Shown here: positions 15,665 through 25,500 of the stretch, piece by piece
How positions within the stretch are numbered: position 1 is the first letter of the stretch
Layout: the number at the start of each line of letters is the position of its first letter
DNA from: a virus
Length of the DNA stretch: 25,725 bases
IMG/VR virus record: IMGVR_UViG_3300017727_000137
Coordinates: 1 to 25,725 of that record
Reading direction: 5' to 3' (one strand)
Program-made: the position numbers and the translations under genes
The notes under the pieces: model-generated
What the model was told of the DNA's origin: nothing
What the model saw: only the letters and a program-made list of their open reading frames with translations
Databases searched by the model: none

Positions 15665-15997
15665 ATGATTCATGAATTTAACTACACATACGAATTTGTA
15701 AGACTGAACTCAGATATGGTTCATGGAATAAAGGTTATTACTGAGGTTGTTGTAAACATAACAGCCGTAAGAACAGATGATGAAAGCGTTTCTGCAACAA
15801 AAGAGGATTGGGTAACTTTTTCACCTTACAGTAGAGTAAAGAGACTTGATGATGAGATGTTGCATATAGATTTTGTTACTAATGACATTGCACTACAGTG
15901 GGCTATAGCAATATTTTCAGAAAAAGAAAGCGACCTAAATACCATATTTACTGCTATGATTTATGGTATAGATTATGTACATCCACCAGAGGAATAA
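15665..15997 (+). CDS. Small phage protein of unknown function (110 aa)
   Basis: Begins one base after the fibre's stop (TAATATG). The product starts MIHEFNYTYEFVRLNSDMVH and alternates strand-like segments (GIKVITEVVVNITAVRTD, EDWVTFSP) with acidic helices (DEMLHIDFVTNDIALQWAIAIF). It ends DYVHPPEE, with no signal peptide or TM. I do not recognise the family. Being between the fibre and the internal-virion block, it may be a fibre assembly factor or minor virion protein; that is inference from position only. Confidence 0.72.
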   Translation: MIHEFNYTYEFVRLNSDMVHGIKVITEVVVNITAVRTDDESVSATKEDWVTFSPYSRVKRLDDEMLHIDFVTNDIALQWAIAIFSEKESDLNTIFTAMIYGIDYVHPPEE

Positions 15998-16045
15998 GCT
16001 TTGATACATGTAATAAAAAGTGATATCTTACAAGAAAAATGTTAA
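15988..16045 (+). other. Possible disrupted 5' end of the acetyltransferase-like gene
   Basis: AGAGGA (15988-15993) stands 7 bases before a TTG at 16001, which opens a 14-codon frame reading (M)IHVIKSDILQEKC and stopping at 16043-16045. That frame runs into the next gene with a one-base offset at an A5 run (16035-16039). A sixth A would fuse it to the ATG at 16039. Confidence 0.45.
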
Positions 16046-16443
16046 CTCAAGTTGATGTAAGAATTTATTGGGAATTCATAGAGCCTGGATTGCGGGAAAT
16101 AAAAAAAGTCGCAAACCCAGAATGGAGACCAGAAGATATATACACAGCTATAGTAAATGGGATAGCAGAGCTTCACATAGATATAGAACAAAATCCCTGT
16201 GAAAGTTTTATTATCCTACAGGAAAAGCCAAGTGTTTTTCAGCCAACTAAGTCATTGTTAATTTGGGTGGCATATGACAAGAGAGACAATGCTAACAGGA
16301 GATATATGAAATATATTGAAGAGATGGCTAAAGATAGGGGTTGTAACAAAGTAGAGCTTTGGACACCATGGAATGCATTGGCAACTGTATTATCAAAACA
16401 GGGCTACGAGACTAAACAATATATAGTGGAGAAAAAAATATAA
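16039..16443 (+). CDS. GNAT acetyltransferase-like phage protein (134 aa as read)
   Basis: The core has a GNAT-like order: a helix with PEWRPEDIYTAIVNGIAEL, strands ESFIILQEKP and SLLIWVAYD, a long helix YMKYIEEMAKDRGCNKVELWTP, and a closing NALATVLSKQGYETKQYIVEKKI, as in small phage proteins of this fold (some podoviruses encode a related internal virion protein upstream of their core proteins). The canonical acetyl-CoA loop (Q/RxxGxG/A) is not visible, so catalysis is doubtful. The ATG at 16039 lacks a good Shine-Dalgarno. The natural N-terminus may lie upstream at TTG 16001 with a frameshift between. The stop overlaps the next ATG by one base. Confidence 0.7.
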   Translation: MLTQVDVRIYWEFIEPGLREIKKVANPEWRPEDIYTAIVNGIAELHIDIEQNPCESFIILQEKPSVFQPTKSLLIWVAYDKRDNANRRYMKYIEEMAKDRGCNKVELWTPWNALATVLSKQGYETKQYIVEKKI

Positions 16444-17006
16444 TGTCAGGCGGCGGATCAACACAAGTAAAAGATACGGCAGCACAGAAGAAGTTAGCTT
16501 CTATAGCCGCACAAAGGTTTAATCTTTATCAACAATATTATGTACCTTTAGAAAATCAATATATGTCAGATGTTTTTTCTATGAAAGACGATGCAGCTTT
16601 TTCTAATGTAGAAAGTTTTGTCACAGCAATCCAACAACCAGAGTTTCAATCTGCAAGAAGAAACATGCAACAAAGAGCATTCTCTATGGGAGCAGATCCA
16701 ACAAGCGGTCAATATCAGGCAGTAGCATCACAAATGCAGCAAGCTCAAGCACAAGGAATGGGAAGAGGGACCGCTGAAGGTCTTTCTGGTCAGCTAGATA
16801 GATACTATCAAGGCATGCAAAATATAGTAGCAATGGGTCAGGGACAGGCTGGTCAGGCTATGTCAGGTCTAGGCGATGTCGGTCAGCTTGCACAGTCAAG
16901 AGCAAAATCTATTGCACAAGAATCCATGGGAGATTACACCTCTGCACTAGGTGCCGCAGGAACAGCAGCTGGTTTGGGTTATGGTTATTATAAAGGCAAG
17001 GGTTAA
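16443..17006 (+). CDS. Internal-virion-like protein (187 aa)
   Basis: ATG overlaps the upstream TAA; a GTGGAG site lies at 16426-16431. The protein is rich in Gln, Met, Ala and Gly. It begins SGGGSTQVKDTAAQKKLASIAAQRF, then NLYQQYYVPLENQYMSD, RNMQQRAFSMGADPTSGQYQAVASQMQQAQAQGM, and ends in a small Gly/Ala hydrophobic segment (LGAAGTAAGLGYGYYKGKG). This composition and position fit the small internal core / DNA-ejection proteins of podoviruses (T7 gp14-like in role, not clearly in sequence). It shares layout with the next gene. Confidence 0.68.
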   Translation: MSGGGSTQVKDTAAQKKLASIAAQRFNLYQQYYVPLENQYMSDVFSMKDDAAFSNVESFVTAIQQPEFQSARRNMQQRAFSMGADPTSGQYQAVASQMQQAQAQGMGRGTAEGLSGQLDRYYQGMQNIVAMGQGQAGQAMSGLGDVGQLAQSRAKSIAQESMGDYTSALGAAGTAAGLGYGYYKGKG

Positions 17007-17497
17007 TGGATAATAATTACGGAAATTTTCAAGGTCTGTTTGGTAACTCTATGTATGGACAGGGTGGGTATTTTAATCAAAATAATAATTTATATGTAAA
17101 TCCTTTTAGAAGCGGAAGTCAATCAGCCCAAGACACTCTTTCGGATTTATATGAACAAGAATTTCAAGATTACTTGAATAGATTCTTTCCTGTAGAAAAA
17201 GATCTTATAGCACAAATGACAACAGGCTTTGAGGAACTACAACAAGAAGAAATAGGCAGAGCACAGTCAGCCGTAGCAAAGCAGTATGCTAATGTAAGGG
17301 GTCAGGAAACAAGAAGACAGCAAGGATATGGGCTTAATTTAAGACCTGAGTCCCAAGGAGATTTTCAAAGATCAGAAACGTCTGCGTTAGTAGCAGCAAG
17401 AAATTTTGCACGAATGAGATCAGGGGAAAGAAGACAACAAATTCTATCTGGCGGTCTTGGAAGTGCTATGACACAAAGGAGTACATTAAGTGGCTAA
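17006..17497 (+). CDS. Internal-virion-like protein, probable relative of the preceding gene (163 aa)
   Basis: ATG overlaps the upstream TAA by one base. An Asn/Gly/Tyr-rich N-terminus (NNYGNFQGLFGNSMYGQGGY) leads to a helical part: FFPVEKDLIAQMTTGFEELQ, AVAKQYANVRGQETRRQQGY, LNLRPESQGDFQRSETSAL, ARNFARMRSGERRQQILSGG. By eye this parallels the previous protein: YVPLENQYM, RNMQQRAFSMGADPTSGQY and a run of Gln/Arg helices. No TM. The likely role is in the internal core or ejection apparatus. AAAGGAG at 17475-17481, inside this gene, serves the next one. Confidence 0.65.
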   Translation: MDNNYGNFQGLFGNSMYGQGGYFNQNNNLYVNPFRSGSQSAQDTLSDLYEQEFQDYLNRFFPVEKDLIAQMTTGFEELQQEEIGRAQSAVAKQYANVRGQETRRQQGYGLNLRPESQGDFQRSETSALVAARNFARMRSGERRQQILSGGLGSAMTQRSTLSG

Positions 17498-17966
17498 AGG
17501 ACTAGGTGGTTTAATAGGTGCTGGTAGAATACAAAAAGAGCAAGCTCTTGCTGGTCTTACCAGATCCGCACAATTAGAAACGCAAACAGAAAATATTAAT
17601 AGGCAACTTTCTGCACAAAAGAAAGCTGCACAAATGAATGTCATTGGAACTGGCGGGGGAATTACAGCTGCGTCTTTACTAGCAAAGCGTGGTGCTTCAA
17701 AAGTAGCAGGCGGTGCATTAATGTCATCAGTGCCAGGAGGTACAGCCGCTGCAACAGCAGCAGCAAACCCAATAGCAGCACAGATGGGTTTGTTGGGTGG
17801 AACAACAGCAGCAGCAGGCGGAGCAGCAGGAACAGCAGCAGCAGGAACAACAGCAGCAGCAGGTGGAACAGCCGCGGCAGGCGGAGCTGGAGCATTGGCA
17901 GCAGCAGCACCATGGGCAGCATTAATTATAGGCGGAGGATATCTTCTTAAGAAGTTATTTGATTAA
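17490..17966 (+). CDS. Ala/Gly-rich protein with C-terminal membrane segment (158 aa)
   Basis: Starts at GTG 17490 with AAAGGAG (17475-17481) 8 bases upstream, overlapping the previous stop by 8 bases. Residues 1-50 are helical and charged (GAGRIQKEQALAGLTRSAQLETQTENINRQL). Residues 50-140 are low-complexity Ala, Gly and Thr, and the end is a hydrophobic glycine-zipper-like segment (AAPWAALIIGGGYLLKKLFD). Its place among internal-virion-like genes fits an ejection or membrane-channel protein that inserts in the host membrane. No family recognised with confidence. Confidence 0.65.
   Translation: MAKGLGGLIGAGRIQKEQALAGLTRSAQLETQTENINRQLSAQKKAAQMNVIGTGGGITAASLLAKRGASKVAGGALMSSVPGGTAAATAAANPIAAQMGLLGGTTAAAGGAAGTAAAGTTAAAGGTAAAGGAGALAAAAPWAALIIGGGYLLKKLFD
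17740..17920 (+). repeat. GCA/GGA-rich low-complexity coding repeat
   Basis: Dense runs of GCA with GGA and ACA codons encode Ala/Gly/Thr stretches (GTAAAGTTAAAGG type). The near-exclusive use of GCA for Ala suggests growth by slippage or unequal exchange. Confidence 0.75.
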
Positions 17967-17968
17967 AA

Positions 17969-19546
17969 ATGGCAAATGAATTTGGAACAGGTTTTAGTCA
18001 GGGATTAAACTATTATACTAAGTTTGCAGAAATGCAGCAGAACAAACTCTTAGACGAAGAAAGATTAAAAACAGAAAAGCTTAGACAAGAAAGCTATCAG
18101 TTTGAATTGGAAGAAAAAAAATCTACTCAAGATACAAGAATCGCAGGCATAGAATCTGAAACAGAATTTAGAACCGCAAGAGCAGAAAAAACAAGAACCG
18201 AAACAGATGAATTTATTGCTCAAGCAAACAACAGAAAACAAAATGCAGATTTGCTTCTTGAAACAAACAAAAATAATTTAGAAATTACAGACTTGCAACT
18301 AACAGCACAGGCAATTAAAACAGATGACGCAGTAAAGTCTAGAGCTTTTACAAATTTAATGAACGCATATGCTATTGCTGGCGATACATCAATAGATATT
18401 GACGTAAGGGCATCCATGGTGGAGGATTCGTTAACACAAGTAAGACCATACATCGACTGGACAAAATACTTAGATGATAGCTATTGGCAGGGCTGGGAAA
18501 AAATTACCCCACAACTTGAGTCTGGTGACTTTGAGGGCATAGCAAGAGATCATTCAGATGTTCTTTCCGTCATATATAAAGACAGCCTAGATACATTTAA
18601 AGGAAAAGATTTTGTTGCAAAAGACGGAAGGAAAGGAGTAATACAGGGAGTAAAGCTTTCAGGAGCCTTTAATCCCATAGCAGAATCTGCAAACTCTTTG
18701 GTTGGGGGAACATATTCTGTTCTTTTTGAGGGACAAACAGAGCCAGAAGATGTGTTTACTTTTATGCCAGACAAAGCACAGCATGCAAAAACCATAAAAG
18801 AAGATCAGGAAGGTTCTGATGCCAAGGTTGTTTCTATTGCAGATATGGTAGACAAGGTTTCCGCAGAGAAGGACTTCGCTATGTATTTAATACAGAGTCC
18901 CGAAACATTTAACTCCTTAATGAAAGCATCTAAGGGCAGTATTAGCCTTACTGGTTCGCCTGCTGACAAGAAAAATAAAGTAGATATCTATAATAAAACT
19001 AAAGATAAAAGAACAAAAACCCTGGGCGAAGCACTTAAAAAAGCTACTGAGTTTTCTGAAGAGCAATACGGGGGAGAAAGTGAATATCTGCAATATCTTT
19101 ACAATAATCTACCAGCACCAATAACAACATCAAACATTCAAAAGACAACAGATGAGTATGGTGACGAGACATATGAATACAAGGATGGAAAAAATGCAGA
19201 TACCTTGACCGCAGAATACCATAAACAATATTTAAATTTAGAGAAAATAACAGGCGATATTGAAAACGCATATGCTGCTTTTGAAAATCTTGAAAAAAGA
19301 CTACCAGGACAAAAAGCAATGTATAGTTTTGGACCAGTATCTATGTCATTTGATAAAACAAAATCCTATGTGGATGCAATTCTTGAGGATACCTACGGTG
19401 CAGACCTCTATAATAAATACAAACAAGACGCATCTATTCAATACGAAAGAGCTTACAATGGCAGAAGTCTTGAAGATGCAACCGATGCAGAGTATCTTGC
19501 ATTTATGGAAGCCTTTATAGAAAGAAACTCAACTATAGGAAACTAA
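17969..19546 (+). CDS. Internal-virion-like structural protein (525 aa)
   Basis: Begins ANEFGTGFSQGLNYYTKFAEM, followed by a long charged coiled coil (about 20-115, DEERLKTEKLRQESYQFELEEKK...). A mixed alpha/beta central part (about 120-300) contains YIDWTKYLDDSYWQGWEKI and VIYKDSLDTFKGKDFVAKDGR, and a helical C-terminus ends AEYLAFMEAFIERNSTIGN. No TM or enzyme motif. Its size, coiled coil and position just before the giant protein resemble the middle internal core protein of T7-like phages (gp15 role), but I see no direct sequence signature, so the function is inferred from gene order. Confidence 0.68.
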   Translation: MANEFGTGFSQGLNYYTKFAEMQQNKLLDEERLKTEKLRQESYQFELEEKKSTQDTRIAGIESETEFRTARAEKTRTETDEFIAQANNRKQNADLLLETNKNNLEITDLQLTAQAIKTDDAVKSRAFTNLMNAYAIAGDTSIDIDVRASMVEDSLTQVRPYIDWTKYLDDSYWQGWEKITPQLESGDFEGIARDHSDVLSVIYKDSLDTFKGKDFVAKDGRKGVIQGVKLSGAFNPIAESANSLVGGTYSVLFEGQTEPEDVFTFMPDKAQHAKTIKEDQEGSDAKVVSIADMVDKVSAEKDFAMYLIQSPETFNSLMKASKGSISLTGSPADKKNKVDIYNKTKDKRTKTLGEALKKATEFSEEQYGGESEYLQYLYNNLPAPITTSNIQKTTDEYGDETYEYKDGKNADTLTAEYHKQYLNLEKITGDIENAYAAFENLEKRLPGQKAMYSFGPVSMSFDKTKSYVDAILEDTYGADLYNKYKQDASIQYERAYNGRSLEDATDAEYLAFMEAFIERNSTIGN

Positions 19547-19549
19547 GGT

Positions 19550-22500
19550 GTGGCAGATACATTTGACTTCAACAACCCTCTCGGACTTGACGAGGAACTA
19601 GAAAAAGAAAACTCTTTATTGGGCTCACCTGATATTGAAAAACCGCAAGAAGATAAGCCCTCAGAGTTTAGCTTTGAAGATCCCTTAAGACAAGAATACC
19701 TAAGAAAAACAGCAACGGGTCCAGTTCCTTCTGACTTTGATGGAAGTCCAATAGGTTCTGCTGTAAGTTTTATAAACAAGGTTTTTGTAAAACCTTTCGT
19801 AACTCTTTCAGAAGAAGCAGAAGAAAGATATCCAGAATCACCCATTGAAAATTTGCTTTATGCAGGAGATATAACAAAAAGTCTTGCATTTAAAGAAAGA
19901 ACCGAGCAGGCTCTTTCTGCCGCAGGTCTGGTAAATGAAGAAGAAATAGCAAAGTACAAAAAAGGCGAAGCTCAATTTGGAGTTGGGGATTATGGTGCGG
20001 GGGCATATGCAGAATTTTACAACGCGAAACTGCAAATAAGAGCCAAAGATAGATATAAAAATGATGCAAAGTACAAAAAATCTGTAGATGATAATCTTGC
20101 AATAGCACAAAAAGAGTCTATTAAAGAGTTTGCAAAGATTGATAAGGCTATACAAAAAAAGAGGTCTGATAACAACCTTGGACCCTACGGGAGCTCTGTA
20201 TCTAGTGCAGTAGAAAGTATTGCTGTTATAGGTACTGGAATGGCTGTGAATTATCTTTCTGGTGGCAGAGCAACACCAGCTATAACAGGAGGAACGCTTA
20301 CATACTTTGGTTTGCAAACAGCGGCAGCATCTTATTCTGAGGCAAGACAGCAAGGAATACCTCACGAACAAGCCTTTGGTTATGCAAGCATAAATGGAAT
20401 ATTAGAGGCTGGAACGGAAATGGTTCCAGTTATGAGATTCCTTTCTCCGAGGAGTAAAGGAACAATAAAAGATATATTAAAATTTGACTTAGCGACAGTA
20501 GCGGCTGATGTTACCCTGGAAAATGTTAACAGCTTATTACAAGAACATAACTCTGTCTGGTTTGATTTGGAGTCAGAACTAAAAACCGCATACGAAAACA
20601 AAAACGACCCGCTATATGAAGGAAGGTCTGTATCAGAGGTCTTGGTTGATATTGCTGGGCACACAACTCTTTCATCTATCATTGCGGCTGGATCTATATC
20701 TGCGTTTAGAAGCACTGGGGGTATTATATACAGTGATGAGGTTAAAACGCTTATAAGGAATCAAAAAGATAATCCCGAGCTTGAGTTGTTTATTGAAAAC
20801 TTTTCAAATAATGTTAACAACTTACAATTAAACTACAACGCAATTGATAGTGCATCAAGAATACTTTTAGATCCAAACACCAACGGCAAGGGATGGACCG
20901 CGGATGAGGTAATTGCATTAGAATACTTTAATCAACCTTTTATAGATTTCAGAAAGCCTTTAGTGGTTGGAGAAGAGGGAGAAGTTTCTCAGCCAGATGA
21001 ATATGTAGAATCTCTTCAGCTTAAGTTTCCAGCAAAAAAACAAGAAGAGTTTAATTTTAATGACCCTCTTTCAGGAGTTTTTAAAAAGAAAGTTGCGGGA
21101 CCACAAACTTCTGAAATAGATTTAAATCTATCTCCAATAATAACTCAAAGGCTTGACGCAAATATAAATCTTCTTGAGACAGACCTGCCCCTCAACCCAA
21201 CTTTAAATATAGACCAGATAAGAAATGATACATATGATCAAAAAGAATTAGATCTAACAAAAAATTTAATCATAGATACAAGAACCTTTGAAGAAAAATT
21301 ATTAGAGGACCCATCTGGAGAACAAAAGTATTATAGGTTTAGAGACTTAAATAACGAAGAGGGTATAAACGCTTCTAAAGGAATTATAGATTTAACCAAG
21401 TCAGGAATGCCACTTGATATATTTACAGATCTTGATTTTGTTGGCGTTCATACCAAAGACAATAGATATAAAACATTTGACGCCTCATATGGAATCTACA
21501 TGCCGACACTCAGGGGCGTATCCTTCTCTCCTATATCTGGAATATCAGAGTTAAAATTTACAAACAAGTTAGGATCTAAGTTAAATTTAAGATCAACCAT
21601 AGCCCATGAAATGGGACATCATATAGACTTTACAATTGCAAGATCTCCTAGCGATAATCTTAATATACTTCAACCAGCAACAGCAGGGTCTCCTTTATTT
21701 AATTTACCAAACTTTAACTACAACGAAGGCACGGGCACTCTAGATATTGCGGACAACTCTGGCGGGGAGATAATGAAAGAGGCACTCAGAATGTTCAATG
21801 AGGGTCAGAAGGGCAGATACTATGACGGCAACATGCTTAGATATCCATTTAATGAAATGATTGGAATGAATGGAAGTATGAACCCAGCTCAAGAAAGAAT
21901 GATTAAAGCAGAGGTGTTTGGTCAGCTTCATGAATTATATTATACTAATAGATCACTGCTAGAAGAGAAGGCTCCAACAGCACTAAAATTAATAGAGGAA
22001 CTAAACGATGCAATTTCAATTGACGGAACTACAAAGAAAGCTGAGAGAGTACAACTTGCTTTTCAAACACCCAGTGCCCAGCGAAGTATTGAGGTTTCAG
22101 ACAGAAGAACAGACGTTGAAGATGATAGATCAGGCGATATCGTCTCAGAAACCAGTGCAAGACTGGTTGGACAGGAAGAATCTACAGACAGGGACGGTGT
22201 TCGACCTGAAATATCAGAACTAAAACAAGTAGGTACAACTGGTCAGGTTGTTGGAGCTCCAGAGGGAATGGACTCCAAACAAAAAGTAGGTGCACTCAGG
22301 CGAAAAATGAGAGGTCTAGCCAAGGAAGGCGTTTCTCAAAGATTCTGGTATGAGCAAAGTGGTCAAGCACTACTAGATGTAACAAACAACAACAAAGAAA
22401 ACGCAGACAAACTTGCACAGGTTATTGCAATAACATCACCAGGAACCCCAGTAGAGGCAAACTTCAACTATGCACTACAGGCTTACTATCAATATATTGC

Positions 22501-25500
22501 TGGAGAAACAGTAAAGACTGGAAGATTCCCTAAAGCAATGAGCGAAAAGATAATTAATGTCTTTGAGGGCAAGGACTGGGGGGGAAGAAAAACCAACGAA
22601 TTTTATAACAATATTATGAGGGTTATAGATCCGTCCAGGACACAGGGAGTAACCGTAGATGTTTGGATGGTCAGGGCATTTAACTTTGATACTGACGCAC
22701 CAACGCCAGCACAATACTCATTCGTAGAAAATGAAATACAGAAAATATCTAATCAACTTGGTTGGGAACCCCAACAGGTACAGGCTGCTATATGGACGGC
22801 TCAAAAGGCTAGAGATGAAGGGACCGATGTAAATGCTGCTGGGTTTAATTATGCCAATGCACTAGAAAAATCATTAGGTCAAATAAGCTGGGAGTCTATA
22901 CCAGGAAGAACATCAGGGCATATGCCTGAGATGTTTAATGCACCATACGAGCAGTTGCAGGAATACCATGTTGCAATATCGAAAGCTTTACAAGATGAAA
23001 GCGGATCAGACCTTGTTGCTAATACTCTGGGGATACTATCGCCTGGAATAGTCGAGGCACCAGGATTCTTTGAGGGTAAAGTCAGCCCAGGATCACAAAC
23101 ACAAATAGCTTTAACAAAGATATACAAGGCAGATCCAAAAACAGAATTTGCAAAACTAGAACCAGCGTCAGAGGACCTAGCAAAAGCATACTCGGCAGCC
23201 CTTGGAATACTTTTAAAGCAGGACGGTATTGGGTATCACAAACCATTCTTCCAAAAGGGAATAGCTAAGACTAAGTTAAATGGAATGGATATTAATATAG
23301 GAAGACCATTAACTGAAAACGAAACACAGATGCTTGCAGAGGCAATGGAAAAAGAGTCAGGAATCAAGGACTATAACCCTATAGGGACAGCAAATGGTGC
23401 AAGGCTAATTAACTTTTCATACCTTGACATACCAAACTTAAAATTTAAAAAGATTGTAAACAATGTTTTAAATGGTGTACAATTTGAAAATAACGAAGAT
23501 GTTGATCTTGGACAATTTGCGTCTAGCGAAGGATATCTTTCTAACAACTGGAGTAAAAATAAAAATGGCGAAAGTTACATTGAGAGTATTAGAGGAATCT
23601 CACCCGATCTTCAGGGAAGGGTTGAGAATATCGTCAGGGACCTCAAACAGAGAATTGATGAAGTCGACCAAACCTTCTCAGAAAAATACGGATGGAAAAG
23701 AGATGAATCAATCAACTCAAACTACACAGGACAAGCAGACCTAACACCCCCAACCCTATCTAAAAAGGTTCTACCAGAAGAAGAATCTCAATTCGATATT
23801 TACGAGACAATGACATCCAACGATGCGTCTCAACTATTTCAAACATTCTCAACTTTTCAAGAACAGGCTGTAGATAAACTAGACAGGCTAAAAGCTTTTG
23901 AAGAAAAGCTAGGAAAATTAGTTAGCCCAAAAGAAATGAGGAGACTGTCTGTTGTAAGAAAAACAGATGTGTATCATGGAAAGGTTAAGTACGGAATGGA
24001 CAAGGCTGTGGAGGCAACCACAGAAATATCTGAGTTCTTAAATAGCGTCAATATATCAAGAGAAGAGTTCAACGATTTTCTTAAAAACCTGCACGCCCCA
24101 GAAAGAAATAAAAAGATCAATGAAAAATACAACAAAGAAATACCCGAGCTTGAGGCTGAACTTCTTGCTGAAACGGAAAAAAGCAAAAGAACTGTCCTTA
24201 AAGGAAAGATCACTAAAAGAAAAAATGTATTAGCAAAATACCAAGACAGCGGATCTGGAATAAAAACAGACAAAGCGATTGAGACTCTCGAGTCTATTGG
24301 AATTAAGTTTGATGAAAAGACAAACAAGGCAAGTGCAAATAATGAAAAAGGTAAGAACCTCTTAGATGCATTCAAGCTACTTGAATCATATCAACAGGAC
24401 ACATTAAATATATACAGAGATCAAGATCTTGTGGATGAGCAAACCCTGGAGGACTGGGATAGCTCATATAGATACTATGTGCCGCTAGTTGGATTCTCTG
24501 TTGAAACTATTGAAGACAGCTCACCAAGAGCAACTGGCGGCGGAATAAGTGTGTTTGGAAGAGAGGTAATGGAGGCTAAGGGAAGGACCTCTGAGTCAGG
24601 ACCACCTTTAGAACAGGCTGTTATAAGAAGGCAGTCGGCTGTGGTTCGGGGAGAAAAGAACTTCATAGACAAATCCTTGGCGGAGCTTGTTAATACATTC
24701 CCAGATAAGAAGCTATGGCAGGTCAGGGGTGTAAAAAGAAACGAAAGACCACACGAGTGGGATGGCAAAGAATCTAAAATAGGATTTAAGGAAAATGGCA
24801 AACAAAAGTTTATTGTTATAAAAGACGAGAGACTAGCAAAGGGATTAGATGCTTGGGGAAATAACAGTATGCATTGGTCAATTGGTGTAATGAGAGGACT
24901 CACAGGAACACTTTCCAGCCTATATACATCACTCGCTCCAGAATTTATTGTTGGAAACTTCTTTAGGGATTATCAAACTGGGTACTTTAATTTATTAAAA
25001 GAACAAGAGATAGAGGGAGGAAGAGCACAGAACCTAGATCTTGCAAAGGCGTTCAAGCCCAACAATATAGCTAAGACAATGAGGCAGCTTAAGGATGGCT
25101 ATGTAACTAAAAGCTTACAAGAAAAAGATCCAGAAACATTTGCACTCTTTGATGCGTTCCAGAAGTTTGGTGGTCAGACTGGTTATGTGAATGCCAAAGA
25201 CATAGATCAAATAGCAAAAGCCATGGAAGAGCTTTCTTTAGTTCACTCTGGAAAGGGAAAGGTAAACGCCAAGAAGGTTTATAACTCAACATTTAAAATG
25301 GTTGAAAATGTAAACAATGCTATTGAAAACACTGCAAGGTTTGCTGTCTTTAAAGAATACATTAACGCCGCTGGCGGTACAAAGAAAGCATCCAAACAAG
25401 ACTTCGATGATGCCGCAGTTCTGGCAAAGAACTTAACTATAAACTTTAACAGATCTGGAAAACTTGGACCTGTAGTTAACGCATTTTATATTTTTGCAAA

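Noticed and set aside
16033-16041. Programmed -1 frameshift site
   Set aside because: The A-rich stretch does not fit X-XXY-YYZ in the upstream frame and I see no strong downstream hairpin; an indel is simpler.
19838-20371. 177-aa open frame on the - strand, plus 23472-23744 on the + strand
   Set aside because: Both lie inside the giant open frame starting at 19550; compositions (Cys/Tyr/Phe-rich, or Lys/Thr-rich) and lack of ribosome sites mark them as shadows.
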